Shown: positions 1-10,023 of the stretch, piece after piece
Layout of the letters: each line of letters begins with the position of its first letter
How positions within the stretch are numbered: the stretch's first letter is position 1
Source of the DNA: Acrasis kona
Lineage: Eukaryota; Heterolobosea; Eutetramitea; Acrasida; Acrasidae
Direction: 5' to 3'
DNA: 42,386 nucleotides
Assembly: GCA_026419775.2 (NCBI GenBank)
Contig: JAOPGA020000814.1
Location: 1 to 42,386 of the forward strand
Notes under the pieces: model-generated
Seen by the model: the letters and a program-made list of their open reading frames with translations, nothing else
Database searches by the model: none
Told to the model about the DNA's origin: nothing
Program-made: the position numbers and the translations under genes

Positions 1-43
1 GCAAGAGAAATGATTCATAACAAAAAAAAGCAACAAACACAAC

Positions 44-568
44 ATGTACAACAACGGAATGAACGGAATGAACGGAATGAACGGAATGAACGGCTATGGT
101 ATGCAAGGAAACATGATGGGCAATGGAATGAATGGAATGACTGATTTCAACCGCGATGGAATTCCTGACCAAATGCAAGGAGCTATGCCAGTCACAGACT
201 ACAACCACGATGGTATCCCAGACCAACTCCAACCAGGAATGATGGGCAATCGTGGAATGATGGGCAATGGAATGATGCAACCCGGAATGATGAACAACGG
301 AATGATGGGAAACGGAATGATGCAACCCGGAATGATGAACAACGGAATGATGAACAATGGAATGATGGGAAACGGAATGATGGGTCGCCCAGGTGGAATG
401 ATGGGAAGAATTGATCTCGACCACAACGGCATCCCAGATAACATGCAGAAGGGCGGTATCGTTGGAGCTGCAATCACTGGATTTATGGGTGGTGACCGTA
501 ACAACAACGGAATCCCAGACGGCATCGAAAAGCACTTGCCAGGCCACAAGCACCACGGTTACTATTAA
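44..568 (+). CDS. Met/Asn/Gly-rich protein with four calcium-type DxNxDGIPD loops
   Basis: Uninterrupted 174-aa frame starting at the first ATG. The N-terminus repeats GMN, and the middle is built from GMMNN/GMMGN/GMMQP units. Four loops of the form DxN/DxD/NGIPD lie at about residues 34-42, 52-60, 124-132 and 151-159. They resemble the calcium-binding loops of dockerin and thrombospondin type 3 repeats (family knowledge). The tail is HKHHGYY. No signal peptide is visible. AATAAA lies at 582-587, 14 nt after the TAA. I do not recognise the gene. Calcium binding is an inference from the loop pattern; the Met-rich part could bind metal or form a flexible adhesive segment. Only 43 nt of upstream sequence are visible. 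Confidence 0.75.
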   Translation: MYNNGMNGMNGMNGMNGYGMQGNMMGNGMNGMTDFNRDGIPDQMQGAMPVTDYNHDGIPDQLQPGMMGNRGMMGNGMMQPGMMNNGMMGNGMMQPGMMNNGMMNNGMMGNGMMGRPGGMMGRIDLDHNGIPDNMQKGGIVGAAITGFMGGDRNNNGIPDGIEKHLPGHKHHGYY

Positions 569-1394
569 ATTTTTGTATCAAAATAAATTAAGTTTGTATA
601 GTTGTTCTCAACACCATTATTTAGTCGTGCCGGTAACTATCCAATCACGAGACAGTCAACCGACGAGCTCACACCCTTCCCTACGAGAGAACACCGACCA
701 CACCATGGATGCAGGAAAATAAGCAGCTCTATAATTATTAGGAACAAGAAAATACATAAGCTATGCAGATACTATAACGGAAACAGAAGAATGTTAATGT
801 ACACATTAAAGCAAATAAATTAACGTTGTTATTCTAATATTCTTGAATAAACAGTATTTGTGTGATGGGTTTTTCTTTTTCTTGTGTATCTTACATCCAT
901 AAAAATCTTTCGGGCTGCACATTTTTTAACAGTAACATATGCATGCACCATGAACAAATCTTTTCTCGCTCTCATCTAATTGTGTATTATCAGTTTTTGT
1001 ATTTTTGCATTTATATCCATGTTTACTCAAGGTGTTTGTTTGCGTGTTGATGGTTTGTCAAAGCCGACGAGATGAAATTTATATTACAATTTTGAAGTTC
1101 AAGTACACAGGTTAGGTAAGGTCAAACTGCAAAAATTTATTATTGAGGTTTTCTCTATGATTTTGAATGCTTGTTATTCGTACATGTTCGGATTTTCTAC
1201 TTTTGTCAGTTTTCTTACCCAAGTCGTGGCTACCGGTAGCTATTTTACAAAAATAAAAATAAGGGTGTTGAGATGTATGTCTTCAGGTAATAAAATAATA
1301 ACATTTATTAATGTTTGGTGTCGTTCGCTGTGAAAAATGTAATGGATGCTGGGATAGGCTGCAACCATCAGAATATGTTGTTTTTATTGAGGGT
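569..1394. other. Intergenic, no supported gene
   Basis: AT-rich sequence between two convergent genes. Short open frames at 602-823 and 862-1050 (+) lack coding character. AATAAA occurs near 817 and 848. A 12-bp perfect palindrome (GCTACCGGTAGC) lies at 1229-1240. The poly(A) signal for the minus-strand gene (AATAAA on the minus strand) is at 1383-1388. Confidence 0.5.
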
Positions 1395-3545
1395 TCAGAT
1401 TCCTTTAGATTTTAACATACCAAAAATATTGCTGTTAGCTGCATTCTTTGAAGCTTCATAGATCGCATCCGATGTTACTCTTGAATCATTTATCAACATT
1501 GAAACAGTTTCTGTATTTGATCTTCTTACAGCTTCTATCAGTGCTTCTTTGATTGCATCCGATGTTACTCTTGGATCATTCATTAATATCTTGAAGACAT
1601 TTGCTTTTCTTGAATAACTTGCAGCTTGTACCAGTGCTTTACGGATCGCATCCAATGTTAATCTTGAATCATTCATCAACATTGAAACAGTTTCTGTATT
1701 TGATCCTCTTGCAGCTTCTATCAGTGCTTCATAGATCGCATCCGATGTTACTCTTGGATCATTCATCAACATTGAAACAGCTTTTGTATTTGAATATCTT
1801 GCAGCTTCCACCAGTGCTTCATTGATTGCATCCGATGTTACTCTTGGATCATTCATCAACATTGAAACAGTTTCTGTATTTGAATATCTTGCAGCTTCCA
1901 CCAGTGCTTCATTGATCGCATCCGATGTTACTCTTGGATCATTCATCAACATTGAAACAGTTTCTGTATTTGTACTTCCTGCAGCTCCCACCATTGCTTT
2001 ATTGATCGCATCCGATGTTATTCTTGGATCATTCATCAACATTGAAACAATTTCTGTATTTGTACTTCCTGCAGCTCCCACCATTGCTTTATTGATCGCA
2101 TCCGATGTTATTCTTGGATCATTCATCAACATTGAAACAGTTTCTGTATTTGTACTTCCTGCAGCTCCCACCATTGCTTTATTGATCGCATCCGATGTTA
2201 CTCTTGGATCATTCATCAACATTGAAACAATTTCTGTATTTGTACTTCTTGCAGCTTCCACCATTGCTTTATTGATCGCATCCGATGTTATTCTTGGATC
2301 ATTTATCAACGTTAGAACAGCTTCTGTATTTGATCTTCTTGCAGCTAGTACCAATACTTTGTTTATTGTATCCGATATTACTCTTGAATCATTCATCAAC
2401 GTTGAAACAGTTTTTGTATTTAGATATTCTGCAGCTTCTATTAGTGTTTCATTGACTGTACTTGCCGACAGTATGTCAAGCATATCTTGGATAACGGATG
2501 AAGAATTGTATTTTTTGATAATGTCGAGGAACAAATCCCTGACAAGTAATTCCGGCGCTCTTTTCAAAAGTAGTTTACACAAGTCGGTGCAAGTTTGTTT
2601 TGCCATATCTTTCCCAAAAATCGAAATTAAATTTGAGGCAAGCTTCTGTTCGTCTTCTTCGTAAACGACAAGTGACATGACCAAACCAAGTACCCTCTCT
2701 TCTCTCGATAGCTCGTTCTTCAAAAAATACTGCGGCTCAAGTAAAGGTTTTGGTCCGGTCTAAACAATGTAAGTACTAAATCGTAATTAATTTACAATTT
2801 CCAGTCCTTCTGCAGTCAACTCTTCTGCCTTGTTTGTTATAAAGTAATAATTGGATTTGTCCTCGTTTTCACCGCGCTGTATGACGGGGAAGCTTAACTT
2901 TGATATCAACTCTTCTGCTTTTGGTACAATGTTTTCGTACGTCACGTCCTGATTACCTTCTTCGTCAAAGCAAATGATACTTTGCTCTTCATCATCCGAG
3001 TTTGATGAGCGGAGTTTGATGATATCGATCTAAACGTGTTACATTACAAGTATTGGTGCGTTTACCTTGTGCTTCTCACCAAGAAGTTTACTATACTCTA
3101 AAAGTGCCTCGACTACAATGTGTTCATCTCCAGATGAGATGAGAAGGCAAATACAATTCCTCCACACACACTTGATCAATTTTCCGAAAAGCACTGGGGC
3201 AGAGGTTAATATGGCGGAATTAAGGACATTCCCCTCTAAACGAATCAGTTTCTCTACCAACTTATTCAGATTATCAAAAATGTTGTTTGCAGAGTTCAGA
3301 AAATCGTTAACTTTTTCTAATGTTCCAGGATCTGACGATATGGCAGGGACAGCTACTGTGTCAATGACAGGTTCTGTGTTTAATAAGGGTGGATGGTCTG
3401 TGTTAGGGGCATTCCTTTGCGTTTTTAAATATAAAAACATTAAAGATGCGCCAACACTACCAACTATCATACTTGCAGCCGCAACTTTATATGAAAAACG
3501 TAGACCCTCTTCTCTATGTTCCTCTCCTCGGGGCTCCTCTGCCAT
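1395..3545 (-). CDS. Membrane-anchored protein with near-identical 30-aa ankyrin-like repeats (3 exons)
   Basis: The exons are 3545-3066, 3029-2796 and 2759-1395, separated by two 36-nt introns (3065-3030 and 2795-2760). All phases close (480, 234 and 1365 nt), giving about 692 aa. The N-terminus has a hydrophobic segment at about residues 20-40 (VAAASMIVGSVGASLMFLY), then a helical stretch and an acidic middle. The C-terminal third carries about eleven 30-aa units of the type NTETVSMLMNDPRVTSDAI, which match the 'LLNDPRV' style of degenerate ankyrin repeat seen in protists (family knowledge). A single membrane anchor with a cytosolic repeat scaffold is inferred. Without splicing the two halves look like separate frames, because both introns contain in-frame stops. 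Confidence 0.75.
1400..2460 (-). repeat. Tandem 90-bp coding repeat
   Basis: The hexamer gcatcc (plus strand) recurs at 1465, 1555, 1648, 1738, 1828, 1918, 2008, 2098, 2188 and 2278, with a variant at 2368. Spacing is 90 bp except for one 93-bp step. Units at 1738-2277 are almost identical in DNA sequence, which suggests recent duplication or gene conversion. It encodes the ankyrin-like repeats of the host gene. Confidence 0.9.
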
Positions 3546-4201
3546 TTATTTGAATTTTTGCAAACAAGTCAACTAGGGACTTTACTGTAAAAAACTAAAC
3601 GTTCAGAACGTTATTATTGTAAATGATGCAGAACGAATCATCCCAATCGTCGAGCAACGTTCCCTAACAAAAGTGCTCGTCAAAGCGCTATTCAAATTAT
3701 GGCCGTGTGAACAATTACGTTAAAAATACTCTTTGGGAGTTTTTGTAGAGGATGTTGCTGACTTAGGGATTACTCTACTTGTATTAGGGGAAACCAATTT
3801 TGTTTTGGACATAAAATCTTTATTTATTAATTTTTGTAATGTATGTCCGGGTAACTTCCATATCGGTCTTCATTCTTCGGGCATCGTCAATAATAACTGG
3901 CATTCTCTCTTTGTTTCTCTTTGTCGCGCTTATGTTTTTTTTTTGATACTTGTCATGGGTAAGGAGCAGGAGCATCATGGTGAATTTGCATATCTATTCT
4001 ATTTGTTTCAATATGGCCACAATCTCTATCACGACATATCCAATTACCAAGCCATTCATTAGTTACTTAACGTGCTGGGTTCATTATCATGTGTCCCTTC
4101 GACGTCAGTTCGTGTAGTTCGTGTTATCTTACTTCCAAAACAATTTTTGAATAGCCTAAACAATTTTGGCTATGCCCAAAACAAAAATGAATTACCCTCT
4201 G
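3546..4201. other. Intergenic; 15-bp palindrome and a weak 52-codon frame
   Basis: A perfect inverted repeat AACGTTC-A-GAACGTT lies at 3598-3612, about 55 nt upstream of the divergent ankyrin-like gene start, and could be a regulatory site. On the minus strand 3978-3820 there is a 52-codon frame starting with two Met codons and ending just before an AATAAA. It could be a tiny gene or a remnant of the transposase-like gene upstream. No family is recognised. Confidence 0.35.
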
Positions 4202-5540
4202 TCAAATAGAGCAATTCCCAAGGCAGACAGTTTCATCATAAACATGAATAAAGTGCTTCTTGTCCCATTTCGAAGTAACATCGAAAATGTACTGATTTCG
4301 CTTTGATGAATAGTATAGGTGATTTGCTTGTACTCTATCCATTGGTAGTGCGGCATTTTGTTTGAAATCAAAAGAGAACACTCGAAGGAGATTATGTTCC
4401 TTAACCATTCCATTTTGTATCATTATACCAATCCGATTGTTTTCTTTTAATAGCATTTCATATGTACTACTTGTATTGCAAACTCTTTGGATAGTGAGTA
4501 GACAATCGATTTTATACCCTCTTCGGCGATGCACCGACTGCGAAAAATGTATGTTGAATTTCAATCGCTCTGATTCGTCTAGGTCCTCAACTTTTTTAAT
4601 CCCCTTGGACATCATAAGGTGTCGAATACTTGTACAGTAATTGCAAGCATCCTTGATTGGGTCTAATATCATGACATTTGGGCAAAGTTTCTTGAACTTG
4701 ACAAGGAATGTATTATACGTGCATGTTTGACTGCCATTTAGTGTTTGTTCTGCAACAAACCTATCATATACCTCTTTCAAGTTTGTGTTGGCAGGAAGTG
4801 GGAGGTCCTTGCCCTTACAGTAAGCGCATGGCCAAGGCTCAGGGTCCAACCTGTAGATGAACTGGATTAACTGCTCATTAAACTCTTCCGACTTTGTAGT
4901 TACAGGTTTCATTCCGCTTCCTCCGTGCGGAGCGGGTTGTGTAACATATTCGACAACAGAATCTGTAGCCATATTGTTGATGCGCTTCCAAACGTATTTT
5001 GAAACACGTAACAGCATGTCGTTACCAACACGCAGCCGTTTTTTAATTTTGTCTCTTGGAATCTTCCAACTTGTCATAAATTTAGGCTGTTTTTTTGAAC
5101 ATACAAGCTTATTATATGACTTGTTTGGCTTGATACTTTGAATACATCCCATAACAACAATATCACGCTGTTGTCTTGTGAGATTTTTATGAAATTCCAT
5201 AGCTGTTGGTAAGGTATCTTCAACAAAATTTGAGAGATTTTCAAGATTAACCGTATTGATTTGAAAATCANCATTAAAGGTATGTTGTACGATTTGGATT
5301 GGCTTTGGTGGTTGTATTTGAACTTCATGAATTTCGACATCTTTAACTGATTTGTTAACTGCTAATTTGATGTTCTTAATAACGATTGCTTTAAGATCTG
5401 TGGGTGAAAGCTTTTGTGATAATGGAACAATGGCCTTTCGTAACTCTTCTTGAATGACTTTAATAATGTCCTCAAACTCTCGATTGTCAGTCCTATATAA
5501 TATAGATGAGCATGATAGATAGACGAGTGTTTACTTACAT
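4202..5540 (-). CDS. Transposase-like protein, probably truncated at its C-terminus
   Basis: The frame is open from exon 2 (5492) to a TGA at 4202. A 46-nt intron (5538-5493, gtaagt...tatag) would split the start codon: AT at 5540-5539 joins G at 5492 to give MTDNREF. Internal motifs include paired Cys sites (WPCAYCKGKDLP and ACNYC) and YYSSKRNQYIFDVTS followed by HFIHVYDE. These resemble uncharacterised DDE-type transposon proteins of animals and protists that continue with a second acidic block after a '(Y/W)(D/H)E' motif (recalled family pattern). Here that block is missing and the frame breaks near 4215-4190, so a decayed copy is likely. Base 5271 is ambiguous (n). No terminal inverted repeats were identified. 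Confidence 0.6.
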
Positions 5541-5717
5541 TGAGTGCTGTGTCGTTGATTTAGTTCCCAAATAACTGGAATTGAATTATTTTTTAGTCAA
5601 CTAATTTTATTGAAGTACAAAAATAAACTAGATCACCCTTTAGGAAGTGTCCTGGTTTCTAAAATTTCTATTCAATTTTAAAAAAGTGAATTGAATAAGC
5701 TCTTACAACAACTTACA

Positions 5718-7493
5718 ATGGGAACCAAACTCAACTCTATCAATTATAGAACCCCTTCAGGCAATGCCGACCATCAACAGTTCGTCAAAAAGCTTAAAAC
5801 TTTTCAAAATAGCAACAATTATCTTCCTCAAGACTTTTTCGAACTCGAAGATCAACAATTACATCAACTTGTTGAAAAGAACCTTGAACCGAAAATAGGA
5901 ACAGACATCATTGCATTGAGATGGATCGAACTGTTATCATTATCAATTCGTCTAAGGCGGATGTTAATGAGTGACAATATAATTAAACGGTCACTGAATT
6001 TACTTATGAAGAAGAGTGTTGACTCGGAATCACAAGATCTACTACTAAAGTTCTTTGGACGCTGTTCGGTATACATAACAGATAGTTTAGACAGCTTAAC
6101 AAATCCGTTTAACAACCAAAATTACATCGATTCAATATTCAAGTGTATTGTGTCGCGAAGGAGAAACATTGAGAAGAATGCCGAGGTTGTAGCTTATGCT
6201 ATAGCCTCATTAGTCGGAACAGATGTGCCCAAGTATTTTGAAACCAGAGACGATGCAGCTGGTGTTTTCCTCGACGCCTCCGTACAAGCAGTACAACATT
6301 TTGAGCACCCTGGTTGCTGCGACATGGTCGTGGCCGTCTCATCTCGAGTTTTCCGTTTTCGATGTGAATTGACTTTAAATTATGATGAACCAGAACCCTC
6401 ATGGTGGGGCGAACTAGCTCGAAAATTAGTCAAATCAAAGTACTTTGATATTTGTTTTAACCATATGGAAGAAAACAACGACGGATCTACGCTTCTTTCA
6501 TTTAATGTTATTAATGGATTTGTTGGTATGAGTCCTGAACTTGTGGTGTCCTCAGGACTCCACAATAGAATCTTTCAATTAATAAAGAAACATAATCGAC
6601 ACAATTATGCGATTGAGAGCATTGGTAATCTGTGGCACATGTCTAATCCGTTAGTTGAACCGCATATAAGTGATGTAATGGTCAAAGGTTTAGACGAGTT
6701 GATTGGAGGAGATATTGTAAAGGCCGTGGTGCCTTACTTACAAAAACAACCTTTGAGTGGTTTTGGCTCCGAGTGGAGAGCAGTATTGAATAGTTGTCGT
6801 GTTCTGAAATCCGTCATGTATTTCCCATTGAGAAAGAACATGGATCTTGCATCATTCTTAGTGCATGCTGCTAAAAACATTCCTGATGTACTTTTTAAAA
6901 TGTGTCTTTTGTTAAAAACAATTAACTCTATCAAACTAATCAGCAATGAGCTAGTAGATGCTTCGAAATATATTTTTGCGAGTCTATCAACTTGTCGTGC
7001 TTATATTACTGATGTAGATGCGTTTACTGACTATTTAATAAACAATCAAATATTAGAATGTATAATAGATATGGCACACCTCTCAAAATCTCTAAATACC
7101 GAGATTGCTGCAGTTGATGCTTTTTGCTATTTAACGGAAATGGACCCGCTCAAGATATTTGTTTATCTGGAGCATTCAGAAGACAGATTTAAATTGTACT
7201 CTGATTTAAAACAAAGTGTTAGTAGGTATGAGGACGACGAAGAGTTCTTGAAGAAGTCTCAACAATTTAATAATAGAATAAAAAAGATGGAGGACCAATT
7301 CTATCATTGTGCTTCTTGTAGCTCAATTGAGGCCAAGTCCAGATGTTCGAGATGTCGAGGTGTAGTGTATTGTAATTCTGAATGCCAACATAACCACTGG
7401 GCAAAGCACAAAATCGATTGTAAAAATCCTGTCATGATGGATCAAGAGGCAAGGATCAAAAAGTTTGTGGAGACCTATAGATTTGATGAATGA
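5718..7493 (+). CDS. MYND zinc-finger protein with a large helical N-terminus
   Basis: Single-exon 591-aa protein; the ATG at 5718 is the first Met in frame. The C-terminus has a MYND finger: CASCSS, then RCSRCRGVVYCNSECQ, then W..HK.DC, at about residues 532-570, with all zinc ligands present. The first ~500 residues look all-helical and armadillo/HEAT-like but without a clear repeat. MYND fingers bind proline-rich peptides and are common in cytosolic or nuclear adaptors. There is no SET domain around the finger, so this is not a SMYD-type methyltransferase. It shares a short divergent promoter with the transposase-like gene. AATAAA lies near 7590. Confidence 0.85.
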   Translation: MGTKLNSINYRTPSGNADHQQFVKKLKTFQNSNNYLPQDFFELEDQQLHQLVEKNLEPKIGTDIIALRWIELLSLSIRLRRMLMSDNIIKRSLNLLMKKSVDSESQDLLLKFFGRCSVYITDSLDSLTNPFNNQNYIDSIFKCIVSRRRNIEKNAEVVAYAIASLVGTDVPKYFETRDDAAGVFLDASVQAVQHFEHPGCCDMVVAVSSRVFRFRCELTLNYDEPEPSWWGELARKLVKSKYFDICFNHMEENNDGSTLLSFNVINGFVGMSPELVVSSGLHNRIFQLIKKHNRHNYAIESIGNLWHMSNPLVEPHISDVMVKGLDELIGGDIVKAVVPYLQKQPLSGFGSEWRAVLNSCRVLKSVMYFPLRKNMDLASFLVHAAKNIPDVLFKMCLLLKTINSIKLISNELVDASKYIFASLSTCRAYITDVDAFTDYLINNQILECIIDMAHLSKSLNTEIAAVDAFCYLTEMDPLKIFVYLEHSEDRFKLYSDLKQSVSRYEDDEEFLKKSQQFNNRIKKMEDQFYHCASCSSIEAKSRCSRCRGVVYCNSECQHNHWAKHKIDCKNPVMMDQEARIKKFVETYRFDE

Positions 7494-7626
7494 ACAGGAA
7501 GAAGATGAACATTATTATCTCTGCTCTGATTGTTATCACCCTCTCACTCGACATAGTGTTTTGACAGAATAGTTTTACTTTTTGAACAATAAACAGTTTA
7601 TTTACTAATAACCTTAAATATTTCCA

Positions 7627-8116
7627 ATGGAACTTTTAGTTGCGGGGGTGGCATTGGGTTTGGACTGGTACAAATGCAATGTAACTAAGGCAATCTTTAA
7701 AGACGACAGTGGTTCAGAAGCAGAGGAGGTTCCAAAAAAGAGTCCATGAAGTGGCAGCACTTGAGGAAGGGGAGAAGCAGCTATGCAAACACAAGAGTCT
7801 TCTGCTTCAATGAATACGTCAAGAAGTTGCGAGAGAAATACAAAAGTAACACTCAAGTTCTTCGTGATGAAATACAAAGCCGCGCTGCTGAAAAATTCGT
7901 CAAATTCAAGCTGCAAGACAGGAGGAGCAGAGACTTGCTGCGCTGAAGGACGCAAATGCGAGCAGGGAACGTGTGTACTCATCCATGGAAAAGATGATCG
8001 AAAAGCTTGTCTCAGCAGATCCCAATAATGACAGGCTATCGAAAATTGAAACGACTTTAGAGAAATTGGTAGGTGTCAATAGCATCAAAAGGAAATTCTG
8101 GATAGAACTGAAATAA
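7627..8116 (+). pseudogene. Decayed coiled-coil gene with three frame changes
   Basis: Coding-like sequence runs through different frames in succession. Frame 1 from ATG 7627 stops at 7749. Frame 2 (KKRVHEVAALEEGEKQL) stops at 7811. Frame 3 (NEYVKKLREKYKSNTQ) stops at 7944. Frame 2 again (RQEEQRLAALKDANASRE to a TAA at 8114-8116). The shifts lie near 7735, 7809 and 7916. No intron with gt...ag ends fits any junction. The joined sequence would be a Lys/Glu-rich coiled coil. AATAAA follows near 8174. Pseudogene or sequence error are both possible; three shifts in 300 nt favour decay. Confidence 0.55.
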
Positions 8117-8428
8117 AACTTGACATTTGTATTAATGATCGAATATTTGAGAAGCCTTCGCAGCAGCCTCAATAAATTGCAAATAACTGTGCAACAGAAA
8201 TTNTGTCCCAATTTGTTATTTTATCCTTTCCCGCTGTTATTAATAAATTAGAAGAGTGAATTTCCAAACATAAGTTCGGTGCAATCAAACAACGTGTGTT
8301 GACGAACGACGCACTATTATACCACCCATACAAATAATACACATCCACATTTAAATACACTTAAATTTTATTAAAGGTAGATTTAATCTGAATTAAGTAT
8401 AAAATCTCCATCTTCGTGGTTCTCAAGG
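8117..8428. other. Intergenic, AT-rich
   Basis: No gene is visible. It contains the ambiguous base at 8203 and a minus-strand AATAAA near 8373 serving the kinase gene. Confidence 0.5.
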
Positions 8429-9370
8429 TCATCTCAAGGTGTGTCTAAAATCAGCATCTTCGTTGATGGATTTGCGAGCCATTTGTACAGTTACAGTATT
8501 GATCTTGCTCTTAAAGCGATGCTTTTTGCTTCGGCATGTGGAACACTCTGATCCATGCGATTTCATATCCTTCAGGTATGTTTTACACTGTTTTAATGCA
8601 GGTGTGTCATACAAGACACATCCAAATGACCACATGTCAGTTAGTGATGAATATGGTTTTTGTGATTTCATTTCGAAACTCATGTAGTCTTCCTCTCCAG
8701 CGACGCTTCCTCTGCTAGTAATACTGGATTGATTTCTTGCTAGACCAAAATCACCAATCACAAGTGATTGGCCCTGTGGAGTGAGGAATATGTTCTTTGG
8801 CTTGATATCTCTATGGATGATACCATTGTCGTGGATGGCCTTCAACCCCGATGCTAATTGGTATGTGATGAGGAGAACGACATTTGCGGGAATATAAGTT
8901 CTCTCCGCTCTAGCCTTCTGGAGGAGTGCCTCCATGTCGCCTCCTTGGTAGTGTGGTGTGACCAGGCAGAATGTTGCGCTGGCAGAATTTTGAATAGTAA
9001 AGTAGTCCAAGATAGTAATCACGTTCACATGCTTGATGCTCTTCACATTGATGCATTCTTTCATTCCCAATTCGACATCGCTTGCTACGATCACTGAATA
9101 TGCCTTGACCACCACCCTGTCTTCATTCTGATCCTCGCACAAATAAACCTTCGCCTGTGCTCCATGTTCCAGCTCTTGGATAATCTTGTACTTTCCCAAC
9201 GTATTCGCTTGAACTCTTTGAACAGGAGCAGGTCCATTCTTGAACTTTTGAATTAGTAATCTGGCCTTGTGCTTGTATTCAACAGGTAATGCATCTTGTT
9301 GAGCGGTCAAGAATAACTCTTCTTGTGCATCTTTTAACAAGAGTTCAAGTTTTACGTGTTGGTTTTCCAA
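8429..9370 (-). CDS. Truncated NEK-like Ser/Thr kinase (no C-terminal half of the C-lobe)
   Basis: Intact 313-aa frame from ATG 9370. Residues 1-55 are a helical extension. The kinase N-lobe has a degenerate glycine loop (LEHGAQAKV, about 67-75) and VVVK with Lys89. The C-lobe has HRDIKPKN (186-193), DFGLA (207-211) and DMWSFG (245-250). The APE motif is altered to SFE, and the fold ends right after subdomain IX: the last 55 residues are a Cys/Lys-rich tail with no subdomains X-XI. No intron restoring a full kinase could be found downstream. The catalytic residues are present, but the truncation makes normal activity doubtful. It sits inside a region of decayed genes, so it may be a degenerating paralogue. 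Confidence 0.75.
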   Translation of the reverse strand: MENQHVKLELLLKDAQEELFLTAQQDALPVEYKHKARLLIQKFKNGPAPVQRVQANTLGKYKIIQELEHGAQAKVYLCEDQNEDRVVVKAYSVIVASDVELGMKECINVKSIKHVNVITILDYFTIQNSASATFCLVTPHYQGGDMEALLQKARAERTYIPANVVLLITYQLASGLKAIHDNGIIHRDIKPKNIFLTPQGQSLVIGDFGLARNQSSITSRGSVAGEEDYMSFEMKSQKPYSSLTDMWSFGCVLYDTPALKQCKTYLKDMKSHGSECSTCRSKKHRFKSKINTVTVQMARKSINEDADFRHTLR

Positions 9371-9637
9371 TGTTGTTGTTAAAATTTATTATATAATATC
9401 TTTATAATTTATTTTATGATTCCTTTCGTGTCAGAAAATTCATCTTGCTATACTCTATTCCCATTAGAGAAATGAAAATACATTTTTACTTACGTTCGGA
9501 AAATAATTTGCGGAGGCTACTGCCATACTCAGTTGGTGGCGAGATTAATGGGTGTAACTATTCCGGCTATGTATGCAGGACCTTTATTGGATTGGATGAA
9601 CATGGAAATCCATCTGTGACCATGCGTGTTGTATCCA

Positions 9638-9952
9638 TTAGTAGCTCAGACTTGAAAATGTTTGTGTAGGCGGCATGATTTTACATTGGACGAAGAATGT
9701 GATGCGTTTGTTGTCATTGAAAGTACTTGTTGTTATCTGTGCACAGTCCAAAGTATGCCATTTGAAGGTACTTGATTTGTGTGTTCACGATTGTTCCACA
9801 CAAATGATCGAAGTCTTTATGCACAACCTTTCCGCCAATTCCGGCAGAATCAGGTTTGAATGTGTAAGGTACCTATCTGTGATAGTTTGTTAACGTCAAG
9901 ATAAAGTGGGTTACTCACCTTCTTTATAGGGTGTACTTGTCGGTTATGGCTT
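9638..9952 (-). pseudogene. 5'-truncated gene remnant with one frameshift
   Basis: Minus-strand coding-like sequence contains GGKVVHKDFDHLCG and QIKYLQMAYFGLCTD. It then shifts one base near 9718 into KRITFFVQCKIMPP and reaches a TAA at 9640-9638. A minus-strand AATAAA follows at 9588-9583. A plausible 46-nt intron (9918-9873, gtgagt...atag) joins an upstream HPIKK segment in phase. No start codon remains upstream. I do not recognise the family. Confidence 0.4.
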
Positions 9953-10023
9953 CAAATAGCATACGGCAGGTTCTCGTATGTAACAAATGACTGATTGTAA
10001 CAACAAGACAATCAACTTTAACC

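Noticed and set aside
192-549. Two minus-strand frames within the Met-rich gene
   Set aside because: They are antisense products of the GMM/GMN repeats (Ser/Phe- and Ile/Pro-rich) with no independent support.
1229-1240. 12-bp palindrome as a functional site
   Set aside because: It lies between convergent gene ends, is a single occurrence, and a perfect 12-mer palindrome is not rare enough to stand alone.
1400-2460. CRISPR-like regular spacing
   Set aside because: The whole 90-bp period is conserved and coding; there are no short repeats with unrelated spacers, and the genome is eukaryotic.
1822-2664. Long plus-strand open frame opposite the 90-bp repeats
   Set aside because: It is the antisense shadow of the ankyrin-like repeats; the minus frame continues through two in-phase introns to a good start and has a poly(A) signal.
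8560-8640. Hidden intron restoring the kinase C-lobe
   Set aside because: Candidate gt...ag pairs are under 31 nt, and no subdomain X-XI sequence exists downstream before the gene end.
9445-9669. Plus-strand frame containing GLDEHGNPSVTMRVV
   Set aside because: It looks coding at one spot but has no extension, start context or poly(A) signal, and it overlaps the 3' end of a minus-strand remnant with a better signature.
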